DNA of 64,000 bases from Candidatus Melainabacteria bacterium (lineage in GTDB: Bacteria > Cyanobacteriota > Vampirovibrionia > Obscuribacterales > Obscuribacteraceae). Of this stretch, positions 8,475-18,087 are shown piece after piece; the stretch's first letter is position 1; the number at the start of each line of letters is the position of its first letter. Below the pieces are notes generated by a model. The model searched no databases, was not told the DNA's origin, and worked only from the letters and a program-made list of their open reading frames with translations. The position numbers and the translations under genes were made by a program. The stretch is taken from contig JACRFZ010000114.1 of NCBI GenBank assembly GCA_016212515.1, positions 1-64,000 on the forward strand. Reading direction: 5' to 3'.

Positions 8475-8729
8475 TCAGGAAGGATGCTTTCTTGGCGCGC
8501 CCTTTTGATGATGGCTGGTTTCGGCTGTCGATATTACTGTCTTCTGAGCTAGCCATAGCTCGACATCCTCCTTGCGATACAGCACTCTGTTCGCCAATTT
8601 GACATAGAGTGGACCGTTGCCATCTGCTCGATAACGTCGCAGTGTGCTGACGCCTATGCCGTAGATATGCTGAACTTCTTTCTCGCTCAGTGCCAGTTTC
8701 TCGTGGATGCTTGGGGATTGCGATTGCAT
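8475..8729 (-). CDS. Second excisionase/AlpA-like helix-turn-helix protein
   Basis: An 84-residue protein with an HTH_17 domain: LALSEKEVQHIYGIGVSTLRRYRADGNGP, then the wing LYVKLANRVLYRKEDVELWL. The start at ATG 8729 is chosen because AAGGAGAAG precedes it at ideal spacing; a longer frame to 8795 adds an unrelated leader. The polar tail ends in a basic stretch. It is likely a DNA-binding control protein of the integrated element, acting with or against the HTH protein at 8207-8386. Confidence 0.8.
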   Translation of the reverse strand: MQSQSPSIHEKLALSEKEVQHIYGIGVSTLRRYRADGNGPLYVKLANRVLYRKEDVELWLAQKTVISTAETSHHQKGAPRKHPS

Positions 8730-8811
8730 ATATGTTCTTCTCCTTCTTACTCTCGCATTTGCGCCGGGCAAGATTAGGAGAAAACAAAAGCTCACACCAA
8801 ACGTGTGATCC

Positions 8812-9504
8812 TTAATTCTCGCGCTTCAGTTTCGAGAGCATTCGCTTAATGCTCGCTTTTGACCAGCCCGGCTCGCCCTGGTGCCGTCGCTCAAGTTCCT
8901 TGACGGCTTCTTTGTGCGGCATCCCTTTGTCTAATAGCGTTTGCAGCTCTGTCGCGAACTGCTTCTGTTTTTCGGCTTGTTCGTTCTGCTTGCTTGTGTT
9001 CGCACTGCTCAGTCTTTTCAGGCGGCTTGTGGAGCCAGCCAGAGCTGTCTCATGAGTAGTCAATTCGATAAGCCGCGCCAGCTTGCCTAGTTCTAAGCCA
9101 AGAAGAAAAGCCTCATTTGCGCTCAGATTCCCTAAACCTTTATACGTTCCTCTTAGTGCTGGTGCTACCAGCTCGGACACTGCGAAGTAGTCGCAGATCA
9201 GGTTCTCGCCGTGTCTAGCAGGGTGGATGGCTGATACAGACTCTTCCCCAGCATCTTCGCTTGTCGCCAATGCATCCGCAAATTGATACTCGGGCGTCTC
9301 CGTTGCTGCGTCAAGAATTGCCAGATTCTCGTTCAGAAGCTCAATTATCCGCGCCTCAATCTCAGCGCCGGTTCCTTCTCGTATCCTCTCGACAATCTCG
9401 CTGCCGACCTTGAACGGATATCCAAATTGCTTGCGTTCCTTGGCTTTTGTTAATCTTTTCTCGTCTTCTGTCAGCACTTGTCTCTCTTTCCCCGCTCTTT
9501 GCAC
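8812..9504 (-). CDS. Hypothetical helical protein at element right end
   Basis: A 230-residue protein, mostly charged and helical, with GTG start at 9504. Residues ~1-60 (QFGYPFKVGSEIVERI...IIELLNENLAIL) look like a small helical domain; the C-terminal ~60 residues (LQTLLDKGMPHKEAVKELERRHQGEPGWSKASIKRML) read like a helix-turn-helix. I recognise no family. As the first gene of the minus-strand element module, it may be a regulator or a replication accessory protein. Confidence 0.55.
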   Translation of the reverse strand: MQRAGKERQVLTEDEKRLTKAKERKQFGYPFKVGSEIVERIREGTGAEIEARIIELLNENLAILDAATETPEYQFADALATSEDAGEESVSAIHPARHGENLICDYFAVSELVAPALRGTYKGLGNLSANEAFLLGLELGKLARLIELTTHETALAGSTSRLKRLSSANTSKQNEQAEKQKQFATELQTLLDKGMPHKEAVKELERRHQGEPGWSKASIKRMLSKLKREN

Positions 9505-9849
9505 GCTAAGATAACAGATTGTAAATGGGTTAACGATGGGTCAACGAGACCGCCCTAGCCATTTTTGCGAGCACCGAGGAAGAGTCCGAGAAGCTGAATA
9601 TAGCTGTAATTCAGAGCCAGAGAGGCTTTTGAAAAACATTAACAGTAATTAAGTTTTATCGAAATACTCCGAGGCGGCTCAATACCGGCACCAGTGAAGC
9701 GGGGGCGCGCCCTTGACCTCCTCCCGGCTTGCTAAGCGGCTTTGTGCTCGGCGCGCACCCTACTGTTATTTGTCAATCTCCTTTAGAATATATAGCGATC
9801 AGTACCGATCTCAAAGATTCGACGCGTTTTCGGAGACCGCTTTTCTGTT
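9505..9849. other. Intergenic junction between mobile element and grpE
   Basis: 345 bases without a convincing gene. This is where accessory DNA gives way to core genes, so an attachment site could lie here, but no tRNA gene or duplicated att sequence was recognised. A possible plus-strand promoter for grpE is TTGTCA (about 9768) with TATAGC about 15 bases further on, a poor spacing. No CIRCE-type heat-shock operator was found. Confidence 0.4.
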
Positions 9850-10821
9850 ATGGAAGAAAATCAGAACAACAACCAGGAAGAGGCACCAGTTGATCGCAAT
9901 GATCGTGCCAAGGCCTTCTTTCGAGCCATGTATGCCGGTGGTGAGCCCGATCCTGATCAATTTGGTATCGATGTAGGGCAGAAGCAGGCTCAGGCCGACG
10001 CTGTTTCCCAGGCTGCCGTCGCTCATCTGGAGACCCAGTTGAAGGAAGCGGAGCAGCGCGCCGTCGAAGCCGAGAACCTTTACAAAAGGCTGGCTGCCGA
10101 TTTCGAGAACTACCGCAAGCGTATCGATCGCGAGCGGGAAGAATTTCTCGTCAATGGCATGCAGAAAGCCTTCGAGGCTATCTTGCCGGCCCTTGACGAT
10201 CTTGATATGGCTCAGTCCAAGTTGACTGAAAAGACCGATTCCAAGGTCATGTTCGACAGCATGAAGATGGTCTTCACGCGCTTGAACCGCTGCCTCGAGC
10301 AGGTCGGCATCAAGCAGATGGATGTGATCGGGCAGCCCTTTGATCCACGTTTCCACGAACCCGTGCAGGAAGTGCCTACCCGCGAGGTACCGGAAGGTGC
10401 GGTAGTGCATCAACTGAGAGCCGGCTGGAATTTTAAAGAGAAGATATTGCGCCCCGCCCTCGTCAATGTTGCCACCGCCCCCGGTGATGATGCTCCGCCT
10501 GCCGTTGAGCCGGAAGAGACTGCCGCCTGTGATGTAGAAGAGAAAGTAGAAACAAAAGAAGACGAATTTGTCCGTCCCACTGCTCAAGAAGTTGTTTCTC
10601 AGACCGGCGTAGAGACCTGTGATACCCTTGATGTACTAGATAATCCTGCCATCAACCGCAGCACCCAAGATCTGCCTATCGAAGAGATCAAGGCGGCTAT
10701 TGCCGAGGCCGAAGAGAAAGACAGACAGGCTCTTGAGGCGGCGGCGGCTGCTTTGAGCGGTGATGAGGAAGCGGAAGGGAAACCCGGCAAAGTATATGAC
10801 CTCACCGATGTCGAGGAGTAG
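9850..10821 (+). CDS. grpE: GrpE nucleotide exchange factor with long C-terminal extension
   Basis: A 323-residue protein. Residues ~58-215 are a GrpE domain: a long coiled-coil helix, then ADFENYRKRIDREREE and the beta-domain pattern QPFDPRFHEPV...GWNFKEKILRPALV. It releases ADP from DnaK in the cytoplasm. Family members are usually ~170-220 residues; here about 105 extra acidic residues follow the domain. It is the first gene of a grpE-dnaK-dnaJ run and is 23 bases upstream of dnaK. The start ATG has GGAGA about 13 bases upstream. Confidence 0.95.
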   Translation: MEENQNNNQEEAPVDRNDRAKAFFRAMYAGGEPDPDQFGIDVGQKQAQADAVSQAAVAHLETQLKEAEQRAVEAENLYKRLAADFENYRKRIDREREEFLVNGMQKAFEAILPALDDLDMAQSKLTEKTDSKVMFDSMKMVFTRLNRCLEQVGIKQMDVIGQPFDPRFHEPVQEVPTREVPEGAVVHQLRAGWNFKEKILRPALVNVATAPGDDAPPAVEPEETAACDVEEKVETKEDEFVRPTAQEVVSQTGVETCDTLDVLDNPAINRSTQDLPIEEIKAAIAEAEEKDRQALEAAAAALSGDEEAEGKPGKVYDLTDVEE

Positions 10822-10844
10822 GTTCGCCCTTCTAAGAGTCAACC

Positions 10845-12722
10845 ATGAGTGATGACAAAATCATAGGCATCGACCTCGGTACTACGTATTCTTGCGTAGC
10901 TATTATGGAAGGTGGCAAACCGATCATAATTGAGAATGCCGAAGGTGCGAGAACGACTCCGTCAGTGGTGGCATTTACAAAGGGCGGCGAGCGCCTGGTC
11001 GGGCAGTTGGCTAAACGTCAGGCCGTCACAAACCCGGCCCGCACCGTGCAATCCATCAAGCGCGAGATGGGCTCGAACTATCGCATCGCCATAGACAGCA
11101 GTTCGCACAGTCCGGAACAGATTTCGGCCATGGTGCTGCAGAAGCTCAAAGTGGATGCGGAAGCCTACCTGGGCGAGAAAGTCAGTCGAGCCGTCATCAC
11201 AGTACCGGCCTATTTTAACGACAGCCAGAGGCAGGCTACCCGAGACGCCGGGCAAATTGCCGGGCTGGAGGTGATGCGCATCATCAACGAGCCCACGGCC
11301 AGTGCCCTTGCTTACGGGATGAATAAGCTGACCGGCTCTTCGGTGGTGCTGGTTTTTGACCTAGGCGGCGGTACCTTCGATGTCAGCATTCTGGAGATCA
11401 CCGACGGCGTATTTGAGGTCAAGTCTACAAGCGGTAATAATCGCCTCGGCGGCGATGATTTCGATGAGGCCTTAATCAATTACATGATCGACCTGTTCAA
11501 GGCCGAGACGGGTATTGATATTTCCAGTGACTTGATGGCCGTGCAACGCTTGAAAGAGACCGCCGAAAAAACAAAAATTGAACTTTCTTCCGCTCTTACA
11601 TCGGAAGTGCATCTGCCCTTTCTCACTGCCGACCAATCCGGGCCCAAGCACCTGGAGACTACCATTACCAGGGCTCAGTTCAATGATCTGACTGCCCACC
11701 TGGTGGAAGCCACTACCGGTCCTCTCAATCAGGCACTTGATGATGCCCAGGTTTCTGCCGAGGACATTGAGAGCATTATTCTGGTGGGGGGCTCTACGAG
11801 AATACCGGCTGTACAAGACATGATCCGGCGTTTCTTTCAAAAGGAGCCCTCCAAGTCGGTAAATCCCGACGAAGCCGTAGCTTTAGGTGCCGCCATCCAG
11901 GCTTCCATTCTGGCCGGCGACGTGCAAGATGTTTTGCTTCTGGACGTTATCCCGCTTTCACTGGGAATCGAGACAGCAGGCGGTCTCTTCACTCGTATCA
12001 TAGAACGGAATACGACCATCCCCACAAGCCGCACCATGACCTTTACCACCACGGAAGATGGTCAGACCTCGGTGGAAGTGCATGCCCTGCAAGGGGAACG
12101 GGATATTGCGGCCGCTAATAAAAGCCTGGCTAAGTTTCATCTGACCGGCATTCCGCCGGCACCCAGGGGCATCCCGAAAATCGAAGTCACCTTCGACATC
12201 GATGCCGACGGCATAGTGCACTGTTCCGCTCGTGACTTTGGTTCAGGCATCAAGCACTCGGTCACGATTCAGCGCTCTACCGGTTTGAGCCCCGAGGAAG
12301 TGGAGTCTTATAAGAGGGAAGCGGAAGAGTTTGCCGAACAGGACAAAGCCGTTAAAGAAAGAATTGCCGCCCGGGTCCAGGCCGAATCCCTCTGTGCGGA
12401 AGCGGAGCGCACCGTCACCAAATATGGCGAGAGGGTAGAAAAGGTTCATGTAGATAAAGTCTTGCGGGCCGTGGAAGCCGTAAAAGAAGCACTCGAAACC
12501 GATAATGATGAAGGTTTGCGCCCCCTCATCGCCGGTCTCGATGTATCCTTGCTTGATTTGGGTCGTGCCATTCACTCCGGCAACCGCAAAGTAGATAAGA
12601 CGCCTGAGTCTCCACGGTCCACAGTCAAGGAGAAATCCATGAAGAGTGAGCCTTTGGTGGAAACCTTTGCCGGGGAGGATGAGGACGTGCCGGAACTGGA
12701 TCTGGACTTAAGCAAGGACTGA
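10845..12722 (+). CDS. dnaK: Hsp70 chaperone DnaK
   Basis: A 625-residue Hsp70. It begins with the ATPase motif [14 protein letters not shown], then has [14 protein letters not shown] and [13 protein letters not shown], all ATP-binding elements, followed by the substrate-binding domain and a helical lid. It folds and rescues proteins with GrpE and DnaJ. The C-terminus is shorter in the lid and ends in an acidic sequence ([13 protein letters not shown]) in place of the usual EEVD-like tail of some family members. The gene follows grpE closely and is separated from dnaJ by a 132-base gap with a hairpin. Confidence 0.97.
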   Translation: MSDDKIIGIDLGTTYSCVAIMEGGKPIIIENAEGARTTPSVVAFTKGGERLVGQLAKRQAVTNPARTVQSIKREMGSNYRIAIDSSSHSPEQISAMVLQKLKVDAEAYLGEKVSRAVITVPAYFNDSQRQATRDAGQIAGLEVMRIINEPTASALAYGMNKLTGSSVVLVFDLGGGTFDVSILEITDGVFEVKSTSGNNRLGGDDFDEALINYMIDLFKAETGIDISSDLMAVQRLKETAEKTKIELSSALTSEVHLPFLTADQSGPKHLETTITRAQFNDLTAHLVEATTGPLNQALDDAQVSAEDIESIILVGGSTRIPAVQDMIRRFFQKEPSKSVNPDEAVALGAAIQASILAGDVQDVLLLDVIPLSLGIETAGGLFTRIIERNTTIPTSRTMTFTTTEDGQTSVEVHALQGERDIAAANKSLAKFHLTGIPPAPRGIPKIEVTFDIDADGIVHCSARDFGSGIKHSVTIQRSTGLSPEEVESYKREAEEFAEQDKAVKERIAARVQAESLCAEAERTVTKYGERVEKVHVDKVLRAVEAVKEALETDNDEGLRPLIAGLDVSLLDLGRAIHSGNRKVDKTPESPRSTVKEKSMKSEPLVETFAGEDEDVPELDLDLSKD

Positions 12723-12756
12723 CGCTTCACAAAGGTAACGGAAGCCGGATGCGACA

Positions 12757-12773
12757 GGAGCCGTGGCGGCTCC
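12757..12773 (+). terminator. Short GC hairpin between dnaK and dnaJ
   Basis: GGAGCC pairs with GGCTCC around a five-base loop and is followed by CTTC, not a strong T-run. It may be a weak terminator or a processing/attenuation hairpin that lowers dnaJ expression relative to dnaK. Confidence 0.4.
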
Positions 12774-12854
12774 CTTCAACTTCATTAAAGCAATACAAAC
12801 ATTATGGGACTGGTTGCGGCTCTTGACTTTTAATAAAATACAGAGCGGATCAAC

Positions 12855-14186
12855 ATGGAGCAAGGTCTCTTGGATACTATGACTAAACGCGATTACTACG
12901 AAGTTCTTGGTGTCAGCCGCAGTGCCAGCGGCGATGAGATTAAGAAGTCTTTTCGCAACCGCGCCCGGCAATTGCACCCGGACAATAAGGAAAGTGGTGA
13001 TGAAGCCGCTTTCAAGGAACTGGCCGAGGCTTATGAAGTGCTCTCAGATGAGCAGAAGAAAGCCGCTTACGACCGTTATGGTCATGAGGGCGTCAAGGGC
13101 TCCACTCGAGACTTCGACAACGTCGACTTCAGCTCCTTCCAGGGCTTTGGTTTTGAAGACATTATCGACGCTCTTTTCGGCGGCGGCGGTGGCTTTAGAA
13201 GCGGCGGCTTCTCCTCCTCGCGCACTGGTCCGAGGCAGGGGGCCCATCTCAAGTATGACCTGGAGATCGAATTTCTAGATGCCGTCTTCGGCGTAGACAA
13301 GAAAGTAAGTGTCAAGCGCCTGGAAGACTGTGCTAGTTGTGAAGGTTCCGGCGCTGCGCCGGGCAGTCAGTTGAACACCTGTGCCACCTGCAACGGTCAG
13401 GGCCAGGTTCGTCAGATGGTAAACATGCTTTTCATGCAGAGCTATCAGGTTATTTCCTGTCCTGATTGCTCCGGCATCGGTAAGAAGATTGATAAGCCTT
13501 GCAAGGATTGTAAAGGCGCCGGGCAGACCAGAAAGACCAGAGAGTTCGATGTGAAGGTTCCCGCCGGTATCGATAGCGGTACCAGATTGCGCCTCTCACA
13601 AGCCGGTGATAAGGGTGCTCGTGGCGGTCCCTATGGAGACCTTTTCGTCATTATCTCGGTAAAGGAACACAAGCAATTTATCAGGGACGGTCAGACCATT
13701 CACTTGCGTCAGAACTTGAGTTTTTCTCAGGCTGCTCTTGGCTGTGAACTCAAGGTTCCCACGGTAGAGGGAACAAAGCCTTTGAAGATACCGTCGGGAA
13801 TTCAGTCCGGCAGTCAACTGGCTATGCCCGGGCTGGGCGTGCCGCAGATAGGCAATCCCAATCGCCGCGGCGAGCAAATTGTGCACATCTTCGTGGAGAC
13901 ACCGACCAGGCTCAGTTCGGAAGAGAAGAAACTTTTTGAAAGACTGGCGCAATTGCGCGGTGAGAAACTTTCAGCCGAGGCTGATAAGGAAGGCGACAAG
14001 CCGGAAAGCAAAACCGAAGAAAACGGTCGCAAAGACAAAAAGAAAAACGGCAAAAAAGAAGATGGACATGGTCATAAGCCTAAGGAAGAAGAAAACATCT
14101 TCGAGAAGATTGTCGATGTCTTTCGTCCCAAAGGCGACCACGATCATCATCATGATCAAGAGAATCATGATCAAGAGAAGAAATAG
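12855..14186 (+). CDS. dnaJ: DnaJ co-chaperone with histidine-rich tail
   Basis: A 443-residue type I J-protein. The J domain has [13 protein letters not shown] and the HPD motif (LHPDNK). Then comes a Gly/Phe region ([11 protein letters not shown]) and four zinc repeats: [24 protein letters not shown] and CKDCKGAG. The C-terminal substrate-binding domains follow. About 80 extra residues close the protein: Lys/Glu-rich, then [14 protein letters not shown], which might bind metal. The start could also be ATG 12879 (MTKRDYYEV), which is closer to the family norm. The end overlaps the next gene by 20 bases. Confidence 0.95.
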   Translation: MEQGLLDTMTKRDYYEVLGVSRSASGDEIKKSFRNRARQLHPDNKESGDEAAFKELAEAYEVLSDEQKKAAYDRYGHEGVKGSTRDFDNVDFSSFQGFGFEDIIDALFGGGGGFRSGGFSSSRTGPRQGAHLKYDLEIEFLDAVFGVDKKVSVKRLEDCASCEGSGAAPGSQLNTCATCNGQGQVRQMVNMLFMQSYQVISCPDCSGIGKKIDKPCKDCKGAGQTRKTREFDVKVPAGIDSGTRLRLSQAGDKGARGGPYGDLFVIISVKEHKQFIRDGQTIHLRQNLSFSQAALGCELKVPTVEGTKPLKIPSGIQSGSQLAMPGLGVPQIGNPNRRGEQIVHIFVETPTRLSSEEKKLFERLAQLRGEKLSAEADKEGDKPESKTEENGRKDKKKNGKKEDGHGHKPKEEENIFEKIVDVFRPKGDHDHHHDQENHDQEKK

Positions 14187-15624
14187 CCTCCCAAAGCTGC
14201 TTCCCATCTTTTATTCCCTGGTTCTACCGGTGCTGGTTCTCCTGCTGGTTCTTGCGGAGCCGGCGCTGGCCACCAAGCTCTCCCCGGCTTTGACCAGAGA
14301 CGTGAAGACCGTCTTCGGGGCAGAGACCAAGATCCGCCTGGATGGCTCACTGGAGACCAAGAGCGGAGAGCATTATTTGCCGGCCCTGCCGGCCGGCTTC
14401 AATACTCGCACCGCCCCCGGTAAAGTACTGGCCGTCCATCCTGCCCGTGGTCTGCCCGATTTAGTGGTATTCGAGGGCGGCTTTTGTTATGTGCGGGTGA
14501 TCAAAAGACCGGGACTGAGAACCCTGCCGCCCCTCTCCGGCCTTGATGAAAAGGCGCGCAAGTATCTCACTTCATGCCGCCTGGTGGCTGACTTAATAGT
14601 GCCGGAAGAATTTGTACTTGCCGGTGAGTATAAGCCTCTAGTGGGAGACCTGGCCATTACTGTAGGGCAGGAGCCCCCTGCTAGTCCACTTACTGCCCAT
14701 ACAAAAGACGATCACAAAAAGAGTCTGGGCGGCATTTATGTTACTTCTCCCGCCACCGGGTCCATCATTTTAGTCGACGAGAAGAGTCTCAAGAAGAGCA
14801 GTGAGTTTCCCACGGAAGGCACTCCGCTGGGTATGGCTTGCGTGGGAAACAGGCTTTACATAGCCGATCAGAGCAAGGCTCGCTTGCTCATCATAGACAC
14901 CTTCAAACGTGAATTTGTCAAAAGACAAATTGATCTGCCGCCGGGTTCTGCACCAAAAGCAGTGGCGCCACTGCCGAGTGGTCAATTGCTCTACGTGACT
15001 GAAAGCGCCACCGGTCTGGTGGATTGTATTGAGACGGACACTGGTAAGGTGCTGGTGCGCACCAAGGTGCCCCCCGGTCCTTCGCGGATGGCTGTTACCG
15101 CCAATGGAAATAATGTTCTGGTTTTGAATGTGCCTACGGGCCAGCTGAGCATCATTTCCACCATGAACCAGAAACTAATAGCTTGCATCAATGTGGGCCC
15201 CTCTCCTCAGTTCATAACTGTTGCACCGGACAGCAAGACGGCTTTCGTTTCATGCAAGAGCGCCAATCATGTTGTGCAGGTAGATTTAATCAGGCGTCTG
15301 GTTGTGGGCCAGATCAAGGTGGGTGCCGGACCGACTGGGCTTACTCTGAATCAGGATGGCACCAGACTTTTCGTAGCCTGTGCAAAAGACAACGTCATAG
15401 AAGAGTATGACACCACCAGCCGGGCACAGCTTCACTCCTATAAACTACCTCTGGATGTGGATTTCCCTGCCGCCATAGCACTTGAGCCCAATGGCCGCAA
15501 ACTGCTTGTTACCAGTGCCGCTACCGACACCATTGGTCTTCTCGATCTTGAAAAGGAACAGTTTTCTCAGATCAACATCGGCCGCAAGTCAGACGACATA
15601 GTTTACGTTCATGCCAGACAGTAA
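14167..15624 (+). CDS. Secreted YVTN-type beta-propeller protein
   Basis: About 485 residues. ATG 14167 gives an N-terminus with basic residues then [23 protein letters not shown], a signal peptide ending at ALA-TK. From about residue 190 on are repeated blades of the YVTN/lactonase type ([54 protein letters not shown]). Such propellers are periplasmic or surface proteins that bind partners or, rarely, act as enzymes; no catalytic residues are evident. The frame extends further upstream but would overlap dnaJ by 300 bases, so the later start is preferred. It overlaps the next gene by 14 bases. Confidence 0.8.
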   Translation: MIKRRNSLPKLLPIFYSLVLPVLVLLLVLAEPALATKLSPALTRDVKTVFGAETKIRLDGSLETKSGEHYLPALPAGFNTRTAPGKVLAVHPARGLPDLVVFEGGFCYVRVIKRPGLRTLPPLSGLDEKARKYLTSCRLVADLIVPEEFVLAGEYKPLVGDLAITVGQEPPASPLTAHTKDDHKKSLGGIYVTSPATGSIILVDEKSLKKSSEFPTEGTPLGMACVGNRLYIADQSKARLLIIDTFKREFVKRQIDLPPGSAPKAVAPLPSGQLLYVTESATGLVDCIETDTGKVLVRTKVPPGPSRMAVTANGNNVLVLNVPTGQLSIISTMNQKLIACINVGPSPQFITVAPDSKTAFVSCKSANHVVQVDLIRRLVVGQIKVGAGPTGLTLNQDGTRLFVACAKDNVIEEYDTTSRAQLHSYKLPLDVDFPAAIALEPNGRKLLVTSAATDTIGLLDLEKEQFSQINIGRKSDDIVYVHARQ

Positions 15625-16069
15625 AGAACTGGATAAGAAGCAGCGTTACGAAGCTTGTGTCTGCGACAGCGGCAAGCTTTACGGACGTTGTTGCGCTCCC
15701 TATCATGGCGGACTGGCCGCGCCTACCGCGCTGACACTGATGCGATCGCGTTTCAGTGCTTATGCTCTTGGTCTTTGCTCCTATATCGTGGCTACCACCC
15801 ACAAGGAGAGTCCTCTGCGGGAGGCCGATCTGGAAGCCTGGATTACCAGCATCGGTCGCTTCTGTGCCGCCACCAAATTTGATGGCTTGAAAATATTGGA
15901 AGAGGCAAGCGATACTAAGGATCCTGCGGTGGCTTTTGTTACCTTCCGCGCCTATCTTCGTCAAAAGGAAAACGACGCCAGCTTTACTGAGCGCAGCCGA
16001 TTCTTATATGAAGACGGTAAATGGTATTACTTTTCCGGAGACTGTCTTGATTCTATTGGTAAAGTATAG
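15611..16069 (+). CDS. YchJ-like (UPF0225) protein
   Basis: A 152-residue protein matching the YchJ/UPF0225 family: the N-terminal SEC-C-like metal motif CVCDSGKLYGRCCAPYH, then LMRSRFSAYALGLCSYIVATTH. The usual motif is CPCGSG; here it reads CVCDSG, so the Pro-to-Val and Gly-to-Asp changes are unusual, but the cysteines remain. The molecular function of the family is not established. It overlaps the upstream propeller gene by 14 bases and its 3' end overlaps the convergent TadE-like gene by 43 bases. Confidence 0.85.
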   Translation: MPDSKELDKKQRYEACVCDSGKLYGRCCAPYHGGLAAPTALTLMRSRFSAYALGLCSYIVATTHKESPLREADLEAWITSIGRFCAATKFDGLKILEEASDTKDPAVAFVTFRAYLRQKENDASFTERSRFLYEDGKWYYFSGDCLDSIGKV

Positions 16070-16491
16070 CGCTTGCGAAAGGTTATACCGCCCTCTGTCT
16101 CCGGTCCGAAGCAAATCAGCGGCACCGGCAGTTTTACTTTGCACTGGCTGGTGACAGTGACGGTAGCATTGCCGTCTTGATAGAGGAAGTTGACGGGATC
16201 AAACAACAGGGTTGGATTTTCCACAAACTGGTTATTGATCTTTTGCTGGGCGAGTGTTTCTCTGGCGGCTGCCATGGCTTTCTCGGAAGTGGTTTGCCTG
16301 GCTGCGGCCTGACAGGCCTCACGGCAAGCCCGGTCATTGACTTGCACACCGAACATGATCAACGAGACGTCGAAGATAGTCACAAGCAGTACCACCAGGA
16401 AGATAGAGCCGCCGGTCAATTCCATCGCCGCCCGGCCGGTGGCTCTCACCGGTCTCAGACCTTCTTCTTTAGTTCTCTTCCAAGAAAGCAT
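16027..16491 (-). CDS. TadE-like pseudopilin
   Basis: A 154-residue protein with GRAAMELTGGSIFLVVLLVTIFDVSLIMFG near the N-terminus: a short basic leader and a hydrophobic helix with Glu five residues after the Gly-Arg-Ala, as in TadE-like minor pilins processed by a prepilin peptidase. The rest is a polar domain with two cysteines. AGAGG precedes the start. Its upstream neighbour on the same strand is dnaB, and its 3' end lies inside the convergent ychJ-like gene. Related larger Tad-domain proteins lie at 21745 and 34335 in this window. Confidence 0.65.
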   Translation of the reverse strand: MLSWKRTKEEGLRPVRATGRAAMELTGGSIFLVVLLVTIFDVSLIMFGVQVNDRACREACQAAARQTTSEKAMAAARETLAQQKINNQFVENPTLLFDPVNFLYQDGNATVTVTSQCKVKLPVPLICFGPETEGGITFRKRYTLPIESRQSPEK

Positions 16492-16572
16492 AACCTGCCT
16501 CTTTCTTTGCCTGTTTTCACTATAGACAGACAGTGTGAACAGAGGGTGAGGCGAGCGTGAGTTTAACGTGAA

Positions 16573-17946
16573 TTACTGCTGGCCTTCCGGGTACTGGTTA
16601 TGCACTTTGTTGAGGAAGCGAGTGATGCTGCCCTGATAAAGCAAATCGACGGTACCAACGGGGCCGTTTCTTTGTTTGGCGATGATGATTTCCGCTTCGC
16701 CGCGTTTTTCACTTTCGGGATTATAGTATTCGTCGCGGTAAATGAACATAACCAGGTCGGCGTCTTGCTCGATTGATCCTGATTCTCTCAGGTCTGAAAG
16801 CATGGGGCGTTTGTTCTGTCTGGCTTCCACCGCCCTGGAAAGCTGGGAGAGAGCAATCACCGGTGTGTGCAATTCTCTTGCCAGAGTCTTCAGGCTTCGC
16901 GATATTTCCGAAACTTCCTGTACGCGGTTGTCGGTGGCTTTGCGCCCCTGCATGAGCTGAATGTAGTCGATGATGACCATGCCCAGCCCTTTTGCTTCGG
17001 CCTTGAGGCGCCTGCACTTGGCTCTCACTTCCAGAACGTTGACCATGGCGGAGTCATCTATATAGATGGGCGCTTCTCCCAGTTTGCCCATGGCCATGGC
17101 TAAATGGGTCCAGTCATTGGTATGGAGATGCCCGGTTCTAAGGCGGTTAGCGTCAATTTTGGCCTCGGAGCAGAGCATCCTCTGTACCAGAGATTCTTTG
17201 GACATCTCTAGAGAGAAGATAGCGCAGGGCACATTGTTTTCTACGGCACAGCTAGTAGCCAGGTTGAGCACGAAGGCTGTCTTACCCATGGAGGGACGAG
17301 CGGCCAGAATGATCAGGTCGGAAGGCTGGAAGCCTGAGGTCATGGCGTCCAGATCGTAGAATCCGGAGGGAACTCCTGATAGCACTTCCCGGTTTTCATA
17401 GCGTTCTTCGATTTTCTGAAAAGAAGTTTCGACAATATGCTTGATGTGCACCATGGATTGCATATTGCGCTTCTGAGCCAGGTTGAAGATCATATGCTCC
17501 GCCTTGTCAAGGGCGGCGTCGGCATCGGTTTCCTCGTAGCAATGGGCGACGATTTCCGAACCGGCTTTAATCAAATTGCGCAATACCGCCTTCTCTTGCA
17601 CGGTTTTGGCGTAATACTCAAGGTTGGCCGTGGTGGCCACGGAGAGCGACAGGTCGGTAATGTACTGGCGTCCACCGACCATATCTAGTTTGCCTTCATC
17701 TTTGAGGAACTGGGATACGGTAACGATGTCAATAGGTTCGTTGGCATCGTAGAGGTCGAGCATGGCTGCGTAGATGACCTGGTGAGCTTTGCGGTAGAAA
17801 AACTCAGGCTCGAGGCTGTCTACGACTCTGGAAACGCCGTCGCCCGATACCAGAAGGGCGCCCAGCACGGCTTGCTCCGCTTCCAGCGACTGGGGCGGCA
17901 ACCTTTCCAGGGTGGCATCGTGCAAAGTTGATAATTCGGCGCTCAT
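16573..17946 (-). CDS. dnaB: Replicative DNA helicase DnaB
   Basis: A 457-residue DnaB. The N-terminal domain starts LPPQSLEAEQAVLGALL. The RecA-like half has Walker A ARPSMGKTA, then IFSLEMSKESLVQRM, Walker B VIIDYIQLM and the C-terminal HRDRLx-like segment (IIAKQRNGPVGTVDLLY). It unwinds DNA at replication forks as a hexamer in the cytoplasm. No intein insertion is visible. It is on the same strand as, and upstream of, the TadE-like gene. Confidence 0.97.
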   Translation of the reverse strand: MSAELSTLHDATLERLPPQSLEAEQAVLGALLVSGDGVSRVVDSLEPEFFYRKAHQVIYAAMLDLYDANEPIDIVTVSQFLKDEGKLDMVGGRQYITDLSLSVATTANLEYYAKTVQEKAVLRNLIKAGSEIVAHCYEETDADAALDKAEHMIFNLAQKRNMQSMVHIKHIVETSFQKIEERYENREVLSGVPSGFYDLDAMTSGFQPSDLIILAARPSMGKTAFVLNLATSCAVENNVPCAIFSLEMSKESLVQRMLCSEAKIDANRLRTGHLHTNDWTHLAMAMGKLGEAPIYIDDSAMVNVLEVRAKCRRLKAEAKGLGMVIIDYIQLMQGRKATDNRVQEVSEISRSLKTLARELHTPVIALSQLSRAVEARQNKRPMLSDLRESGSIEQDADLVMFIYRDEYYNPESEKRGEAEIIIAKQRNGPVGTVDLLYQGSITRFLNKVHNQYPEGQQ

Positions 17947-18042
17947 ATTTACTTAGACGCTTTTTTCTGCTTCCAGGTTCAATTTCAATCAGTTCAGTTT
18001 AGCCGAGCGAGCCGTTCCCTGCACTCTTCAGCGCCGATTATT

Positions 18043-18077
18043 AAGGAAGGTCCCCGCCTTCATCGAAGGCGGAGACC
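18043..18077 (-). terminator. Rho-independent terminator of acs
   Basis: On the minus strand GGTCTCCGCCTT pairs with AAGGCGGGGACC (one T-G wobble) around a five-base loop, followed by TTCCTTAAT. It lies just past the acs stop codon and before dnaB. Confidence 0.8.
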
Positions 18078-18087
18078 ATTTCTTGCA

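Noticed and set aside
9698-9760. Possible tRNA-Ser remnant: TTGCTAA at 9729-9735 resembles a GCT anticodon loop
   Set aside because: The anticodon stem has two mismatches and no D-arm, T-arm or acceptor stem could be found.
9700-9849. CIRCE or other heat-shock operator before grpE
   Set aside because: No GAGTGC/GCACTC inverted repeat was seen.
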